IMG/VR virus record: IMGVR_UViG_3300021961_000053
Coordinates: 19,216 to 83,215 of that record
Reading direction: 5' to 3' (one strand)
Source: a virus
DNA: 64,000 nucleotides
The position numbers and the translations under genes were made by a program. Under the pieces are notes generated by a model. That model was not told the origin of the DNA. It did no database searches and worked only from the letters and a program-made list of their open reading frames with translations. Each line of letters begins with the position of its first letter. Position 1 is the first letter of the stretch. Positions 60,101 through 64,000 of the stretch are shown in pieces.

Positions 60101-62828
60101 TGACGTTGAACTAACAGGTGGAACTGGTACAGGTCTTCGCGTTAATATGATTGTTTCTGGCAACACCATTATCGATGTTGCCGTTACTAGTGGTGGATCT
60201 GGATACACAAGCGATTTCTCAATTACGGTTCCTCCAGGTGTAATTGGTTCGGGATCATCGATGGTTCTGCAAGCCAAGATTTCAACGGTAAATAGACAGT
60301 ATGCAAACGTCTCAGTTGATGTTCAAAGAGTTACCGACCTAACTATTTCATCCGACCTATATGGAACTATTGGTGTTGTAAGACTCAAGAAAGACCAGTT
60401 CAATATTGGAACATCAGGTAATGGTTCTGTTGAGATCAAAACTGGTCCTGGATCTGGTTTAGACGCTGACCTACTTGATACAAAGCAAGGTTCATTCTAT
60501 CTAAACTCAAGTAACCAAAACCAAGGAACTCTACCAACAGATAGACTTTCTGGTACTTATAATATCAGTGTTTCGGGATCTTCTGGTAATACGATTCGTC
60601 TTGCAACTGGTACTAACAACCCAACATCAAACCCAACTCCAAATAACTTTGTTGAAGGTCTTGTTGCTAATACAATTAACAACTCAGCAGACCAGCTCTT
60701 TGATGGTGGATCTCAGCACCTTGTTCTTACAATCAGAAACAAAGGTCAGGGTCTAACTGCTGAAGGTGGTGTTCGTCAGATGGCATTTACCGATAATGAT
60801 AACATCTGGTTACGTGGTTCTGGAACTGGTGTTACCGCATTTGGTACTTGGGCCAAGATGTGGACTTCTCTAAATGACGGTATTGGATCTGGTCTCGATG
60901 CCGATAGACTTGATGGAGCACAAGGAACTTGGTATCAAAACGCTCTAAACATCAACTACGGTACTCTATCTGATAATAGACTTCCTAGATTTATTAGTGC
61001 AACCAAGTTTAGAGATACCCTAACAGTTCAATCTTTCAATGGAGATCCAAAATATAGAATCTATCTATCTGGAAGAATTCTAAATGTATCTCCATTTACC
61101 CCAGGAAACCTCGTTAACTTATACAATGCAAACGCTCAGGCAACTGGACAGATTGCAATTGACAATCTTATCATCAATGACGTAGCAGATAGCACAGAAG
61201 ATTATACCATTATTGTTGGAAGACTGACAACTGGTAACTTTGTTGGGGCACTAACAATTGGTACTGCTGCTAACAGAGAGCCATTCCAAGACTTCACTAT
61301 TGATGATGACAACGTAGTTCAAGTAGCAAAACTTGAGAGTGATGGTGGAACTGCAAACCTCAGACTTGGAAGAAGAGATGGTCAGGCAACTTCTCCTGGT
61401 ATCTACTTCACAAGTTCTCAGTTAGTTCCTACTGCTTACAACGCTGCTATTGTTGCAACTGGTGGTAATGCTACCGATGGTTCTGGTACTCTAAACGTTC
61501 TTGTAGCAAATGCTAACGGACTGAATATCAACGGAAGCACAGTATGGAATGCTGGTAACGTTGCCTTCAATAGTGCAAACGTAGTTTCCACCGCAACTCT
61601 AAGATCAGCAGTTCAAAGAGATACAAACGGTGACTTTGCTGCCAGAATTATCACAGCATCTCTAACAGGTGCTGCTTCTCTGAACGTTCTGAAGGCAGGC
61701 GATACCATGACTGGTTCGCTGACTATCACTGGTGCTGGATCAAACTTCACCTTATCTGGAACTGCAAATCTCAACAGCTTTGTCAATATTGCCGATGATC
61801 TTGCAGTTGATACAGATACACTATTTGTCGATGTATCGGCAGATGAGGTTGGTATCAACGCAGGAACTGCTCCAAGAACAACTCTAGATGTTGTTGGTGA
61901 TCTCGGTATTTACATCAGAGCACTAACATCTGGTTCTGGTGCAAAACTAACGTTTAGTGATAATACTGGCAATGATTATGCACAGCAAGGTTCCATCAAG
62001 TATTATCATGCTGACGCACAAACTCCTGGTGCCGCATATGGAAATGCATTTATTGTAGAGGGAACTGAAACTACTTTAGCATTCAAAGTAACTGGTGATG
62101 TTATTGCTTCTAGAAGACTTGGTGTAAATGTCACCAACCCAGATAGAGCACTTGATGTTGGTGGTGCTGCAAGAATTACTGAAGCACTAACTATTCAGAA
62201 TACATCTAGTGGTCCAATCAATTTCTACAATAATACATCGACAAGATACTGGAGAATTGGTAGCAATACCCAATCAAACAACTTCTTCACATTTGAAGCA
62301 TCAGATGCTGTTGGTGGAACTACTTTCAGTGGTGCTCCAGCACTTGGAATTAGTGGAGTAAATAATGCTGTTACAATCAACACCACTGATACATCTGGAA
62401 TTGATCCAACAGATGGAACAACTTCAAGAAACTATAAGTTAAACGTTTCGGGTGATGTAAATATCAACGGTCAGTTGTTCCAAAACAACGCCGAGTTTGT
62501 AACTTCTAGATGGACTGAGGCGACTAATGGTGATGATATCTATAGGATATCAAGAGTTGGTATCAATAAAGTTGATCCAACTTATACATTACACATCGAT
62601 GGTTCTGTCAATATTGAGGGAAGTACCGATGCTGGAAATAGAGTCCTATATGCTAACGGCGAGAAGCAGTGGCTTGATAAGTGGGGTGTCTTCAAGGCGA
62701 ATAGAAATTTTGTTTCGGAAAACGTCACCATTCCAGCAAACGTCAATTGTGTAACCGCTGGACCAATCACTATAAATAATGGCGTAACTGTAACCATCAA
62801 TAGTGGTGGTAACTGGGCTATTGTATAA
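54108..62828 (+). CDS. Giant tail fibre with beta-helix and helical repeats, 2906 aa
   Basis: Residues about 68-145 hold GxGY repeats. About 294-378 (GGRIYVSEQIGSDLNDGRS, VAPVRTIKKAAQLA) is the DUF1565/pectin-lyase type start of a beta-helix. Two helical repeats follow near 773-935 and 1027-1180 (RNRDLIADAAYED; KCRRDINYVLSGLIRDL; GGNSGTV). About 1552-1660 has a knob-like joint (LPTQKAVRDYITNN; LVELTDSGKISIDQIPAL). About 2102-2300 repeats GSGLDADLLD / GSGLDADRLD with GTL and RL. GDTMTGSLTI (about 2531) and the end VTINSGGNWAIV are usual cyanophage fibre elements. Long tail fibre or adhesin by size and modules. Confidence 0.8.
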   Translation: MSFNINSDKEFIRGSNPKLIGDNELTIRGGTGSLEREILRTQLDSGTGLPRVGINRTGQRVNNVVITNGGSGYTLQPTVTIDPPTTAGGVQALASAFIFNGQVINIAVNNPGSGYTTTPNVVISGGNGAGASADAFLDTVDYELDINGAIRTSTSIISDTARILNLDIDNFVTPDLVLRGPNFKNYLNNTGTPWGANVIVQENAFRYFGGNVYQALNGGETGALAPVHTDGIVQNGEVNFKHIGFRVVDSNAFGFGTTGEAGIYPRSITPLLGDRSDKIATTEYVLNLATNDVGGRIYVSEQIGSDLNDGRSAVAPVRTIKKAAQLAWETPGVKETIIVSGGDYLEDNPISLPPDASIVGDNLRLVIVRPKNPGKHMMKFGDKNYIIGVTYRDQIDSNGDPVATWDYAMVFDDKQRIIVDYDVNGDFGTEFPIGHQIFGPDQFRVGFQQNTGLSALQNGVEVIGVNTGARAKVIGNTFTTTTGASAYVSGTVDVRLTSGSFVEGEQFRYITSAATGSSIALTITATSGPNTFRTTTSPTGIIAGGTYVYLDDTDDSSFTAGYYEVADLAPNDENTPTYWDIQVVPILNSPEWNTNQSETIQIFNASVTSFTFDSTSLKSIRAEGEVVYIDEDITRTLPIQRIDFSQQGGFTDGFQSDQFGNSEDLGGIVFYTNELVGRSNTHDFKEGQEILIQGLPTGTPDLSFLNGRQRIYKVLEDADGRARRFVIPKKAPGINDANFDPGQFATVGTYSKSITLSLLNSPNTFPLATPVDRRYQDAGIFIRNNRDFIADEVVRRINDEFKKEYFSVYDISGLDFKIYLGTSRFEHTYISGGTVTFGGNTYNITGFTYDTSVTGTATITTDVSIPSLAEDDIVQLADILVECDNGQKVYPSFNIPVSDTQCKQDIVHFLNALVRDLEFGSNHNIIEAAKKYIVGAKIDYVENEIVQTVRAIEYARELAIYAMCNWRTGNRTGSDPVYTPQYSSLTRYFDDSVITATAGTPACDDVRSAIDTLSYLWVDVIGNNASGRYLDAAYLIARNRDLIADAAYEDTLVSYPSLGLSNVNERKCRRDINYVLSGLIRDLILGGNSGTVTAAEAYFSGTSLAGIPASELPATRFAFQRAAYYATAAMRNWTDGAGSAITSASSPIPQFTDPSILADPASPDCANVAASIDTLMTLLDNILLHGENPSDPAAIEPGATTINTGTLYDTSQIITYPDSYIYDNNNVRMAVRGDYDDYPIIEASPYTQNSSVISFLGGSGALVDGSKVKQPNCPFPGLELDGTATFPNQGKSMVASAFTIVSFGGTGYKVIEDGYVQLVSVFVIFCADGVLAESGGYCSITNSATNFGIYALRGIGYRREAYEFDVATVVNVSATPTGRAIITVDGLGREPLEHYVIKVDGFENTNPDIEYFIDAVGAVGAGPPFQAELTIDDGTGQPMDLTDSSTGLPVSTGNIIGATIRLHRPSIVNSSSHTWEFAGSGTNYLALPENGGTKTEAYEQVSEDYGRVYVSGTDELGDFKVGTFARIENRTGNITFTGTVTISEVEFLKLKGGDVVVTGFSADNTLGGAGTSNSVLPTQKAVRDYITNNLGPYINKPYSTNAVPRALVELTDSGKISIDQIPALRPFSVYTVANQTERLALEGALAGDIAIQQDTTTSYILNNDLDSLFVAFQPDPTLQFTIGDIFTGSITGGRIQATEYRQGVVYQLNIVDGGSGYTSPPVVTISGTLQQGGVEAKAVTTIANGEVVTIQLVVFNGYLGGKGYTSAPTVTIAAPQGSGTQATATSLIESRLYGDVVNRILITDTDTIESSDIPAETVNITRVLNTSASNNNNWVSLSSNQIAASDIVSGVIETDRLASGGAANSFTFLRGDQNWALAVQSIKGAEIRYFDKLYSTASSGSSQLIFQTNSDVLIGHEVVNSVLGIQANTNITGVITAAGLTTISLNNPLTQTINAGTIIEFERGASPMVFESSYTQGNFVDSIIVANGGSGFTDGQYFDVELTGGTGTGLRVNMIVSGNTIIDVAVTSGGSGYTSDFSITVPPGVIGSGSSMVLQAKISTVNRQYANVSVDVQRVTDLTISSDLYGTIGVVRLKKDQFNIGTSGNGSVEIKTGPGSGLDADLLDTKQGSFYLNSSNQNQGTLPTDRLSGTYNISVSGSSGNTIRLATGTNNPTSNPTPNNFVEGLVANTINNSADQLFDGGSQHLVLTIRNKGQGLTAEGGVRQMAFTDNDNIWLRGSGTGVTAFGTWAKMWTSLNDGIGSGLDADRLDGAQGTWYQNALNINYGTLSDNRLPRFISATKFRDTLTVQSFNGDPKYRIYLSGRILNVSPFTPGNLVNLYNANAQATGQIAIDNLIINDVADSTEDYTIIVGRLTTGNFVGALTIGTAANREPFQDFTIDDDNVVQVAKLESDGGTANLRLGRRDGQATSPGIYFTSSQLVPTAYNAAIVATGGNATDGSGTLNVLVANANGLNINGSTVWNAGNVAFNSANVVSTATLRSAVQRDTNGDFAARIITASLTGAASLNVLKAGDTMTGSLTITGAGSNFTLSGTANLNSFVNIADDLAVDTDTLFVDVSADEVGINAGTAPRTTLDVVGDLGIYIRALTSGSGAKLTFSDNTGNDYAQQGSIKYYHADAQTPGAAYGNAFIVEGTETTLAFKVTGDVIASRRLGVNVTNPDRALDVGGAARITEALTIQNTSSGPINFYNNTSTRYWRIGSNTQSNNFFTFEASDAVGGTTFSGAPALGISGVNNAVTINTTDTSGIDPTDGTTSRNYKLNVSGDVNINGQLFQNNAEFVTSRWTEATNGDDIYRISRVGINKVDPTYTLHIDGSVNIEGSTDAGNRVLYANGEKQWLDKWGVFKANRNFVSENVTIPANVNCVTAGPITINNGVTVTINSGGNWAIV

Positions 62829-62837
62829 TAGAAGATT

Positions 62838-63593
62838 ATGGCTGGTATTCTAAAGGTAGATCAGATCCAGAACACCGCTGGTGTCAATATTATGGATCTG
62901 CAAAATGGTAACATGAGAATGTGGAACGGGAGTTCTTATGAAGAATTCAAAGTTCCTGGGGCATTGATTAGCATCAATGTATATACATCACAAGATGGTA
63001 ATTGGAATGGAAAATCGACATCTGGAGGATCTGGAACATGGACTAAACCGCCAGGATGTAGTCATGTTCTTGTTTATGTAACTGGTGGTGGTGGCGGTGC
63101 TCGCATCAACGACAACGCATATCGTGGAGCAGGTGGCGGTGGTGGAGCTACTGCCATCAAATATATTGATGTATCTGGTGTGTCTAGTGTTTCATACACA
63201 TATGGAGAAGGTGGGGGATATGCCAGAAATGGTGGAAGAGGTGCCACTGGAGGCACATCCACATTTGGTTCATATTGCTCTGCTTCTGGCGGTCAAGGCG
63301 GGCAAACCGATGTTCCACACCAAGGCGGTCCAGGTGGATCTGCATCTGGTGGAGACATAAACATTCCTGGTGGTGGTGGAGAAATGGCACACGGTGCAGA
63401 TAGAGAAGGCGGTGGCGGCATGAGTTTTTGGCACAAAGCAGGATCTTCTCACCATTACTACAACCAACAAGAGGAAGTTACTCACGGTCAGTGGGGATCT
63501 GGTGGTGGATATGGATATTATTCGCAAAACGATTTTGCGTATAATAACAGCAACGGCGGTGCAGGTTGCGTAATTGTTTGGAACTATACCTGA
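62838..63593 (+). CDS. Glycine-rich fibre tip protein, 251 aa
   Basis: MAGILKVDQIQNTAGVNIMD is a common beginning of cyanophage fibre proteins. From residue about 60 on, TWTKPPGCSHVLVYVTGGG introduces a domain of poly-Gly loops with aromatic and His residues (GSSHHYYNQQ). Such Gly-rich domains are used by T-even phages (gp38 type) to bind receptors. It starts 9 bases after the giant fibre stop, so it is probably its tip or adhesin. Confidence 0.75.
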   Translation: MAGILKVDQIQNTAGVNIMDLQNGNMRMWNGSSYEEFKVPGALISINVYTSQDGNWNGKSTSGGSGTWTKPPGCSHVLVYVTGGGGGARINDNAYRGAGGGGGATAIKYIDVSGVSSVSYTYGEGGGYARNGGRGATGGTSTFGSYCSASGGQGGQTDVPHQGGPGGSASGGDINIPGGGGEMAHGADREGGGGMSFWHKAGSSHHYYNQQEEVTHGQWGSGGGYGYYSQNDFAYNNSNGGAGCVIVWNYT

Positions 63594-63601
63594 GGAGAAT
63601 T

Positions 63602-63955
63602 ATGTATCAATCACTAGTAGATAAAAGAAGCGGAAGAGTTCTCCAATTTGTAAAGGGTGGGAACGATGTAAGATTTGAAGTTCATGAAAATTTCATGTGG
63701 ATAGATGGTCCATATCAAATTGAGAAAGGAAAAGATACCGCTGATTATTGGTATTATGAAAATGACAGGGAGGTAAGATTACTACCAATCAAACCACCAT
63801 CATATGACATCAGTAGAAGAGTTGCATATGAAGCAATTCAGAATCAACTCGATATGTTATATCATGACATGAAGAATGGACTAATTCCAGGTAAAGAAAC
63901 TTCTACTTGGTTTGCTCACATCGATTCTATCAAAGAACAGTATCCAAAACCATAA
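63602..63955 (+). CDS. Probable tail fibre assembly/chaperone-like protein, 117 aa
   Basis: ATG 63602 is chosen because GAGGAG lies 5 bases before it. The C-terminal part (AYEAIQNQLDMLYHDMKNG, then IKEQYPKP) resembles the short C-terminal helix-turn of XkdW-like and other small tail chaperones encoded after fibre genes. The N-terminal 80 residues are beta-rich. A chaperone role is inferred from this and from the location after the glycine-rich protein. Confidence 0.6.
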   Translation: MYQSLVDKRSGRVLQFVKGGNDVRFEVHENFMWIDGPYQIEKGKDTADYWYYENDREVRLLPIKPPSYDISRRVAYEAIQNQLDMLYHDMKNGLIPGKETSTWFAHIDSIKEQYPKP

Positions 63956-63958
63956 ATA
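63951..63958 (+). promoter_or_regulatory. Late promoter box (CATAAATA)
   Basis: CATAAATA overlaps the stop of the previous gene and lies 24 bases before ATG 63983. Confidence 0.5.
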
Positions 63959-63982
63959 GAAATATAGAAAAGTAGTGTAACC

Positions 63983-64000
63983 ATGTCTCAATTAACAGTT
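63983..64000 (+). CDS. Start of next gene, cut by window end
   Basis: ATG 63983 begins MSQLTV and runs off the window. It follows a late promoter box, so another virion gene is likely; nothing more can be said. Confidence 0.45.

Noticed and set aside
1-64000. IS element, integrase, CRISPR array or photosynthesis gene
   Set aside because: No transposase or recombinase motifs, no regular spaced repeats and no psbA, hli or similar reading frame was seen.

Overview
The window looks like part of the genome of a T4-like cyanomyovirus (marine Synechococcus or Prochlorococcus phage). The baseplate genes occur in the T4 order (gp25, gp6, a gp7-type wedge protein, gp8), followed by very large DUF4815-type and tail-fibre proteins. 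There are TATAAATA-like late promoter boxes, and dozens of very small genes of the cyanophage type are packed with 1-16 base overlaps. All credible genes lie on the + strand. I saw no tRNA, IS element, integrase, CRISPR array or photosynthesis gene.

Layout: (1) 1-6.7 kb, low GC: the end of one collar-type tail protein, a 1505-residue collar and glycine-rich fibre, a probable tail assembly chaperone and two small proteins. (2) 6.7-8.0 kb: an SF2 helicase in its own terminator-promoter unit. (3) 8.0-9.2 kb: five small overlapping genes. (4) 9.2-12.0 kb: a putative PD-(D/E)xK nuclease overlapping a DNA methyltransferase by 4 bases, then an unknown 363-residue protein; this looks like a phage restriction-modification-like island. 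(5) 12.1-19.8 kb: about 30 small genes, among them an RlpA-like double-psi beta-barrel enzyme preceded by a one-span membrane protein, an AbrB/MazE-like protein, a small lipoprotein and several one-span membrane proteins. (6) 19.8-20.2 kb: a 361-base non-coding region with a 10-base inverted repeat made of DnaA-box-like sequences next to an AT-rich tract, which could be an origin-like element. (7) 20.2-23.7 kb: more small genes with GC rising above 60% in places, ending with a HicA-like gene. (8) 23.8-64 kb, low GC: baseplate PAAR tip, gp25, gp6, a 3505-residue gp7-type protein, gp8, a 2711-residue DUF4815-type protein, tail fibres of 1807 and 2906 residues, a glycine-rich tip protein and a small chaperone-like protein.

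Two kinds of control signal separate the regions. The virion genes follow boxes close to TATAAATA, expected for gp55-type late transcription. The small-gene cluster is divided into short units, each closed by a G/C-rich hairpin and reopened almost at once by a TATACT/TATAAT box. At three genes the box is only six bases from the ATG, which predicts leaderless mRNAs.

The large virion proteins share building blocks: GxGY-type beta repeats, a helical C.RDI..L...DL.FGGN repeat in both the gp7-type protein and the 2906-residue fibre, a YHYH domain and cupredoxin-like domains. This suggests that the baseplate and fibres were enlarged by exchange of adhesin-like modules. Function calls are from sequence reading alone; family names come from recognised motifs, not from database searches.
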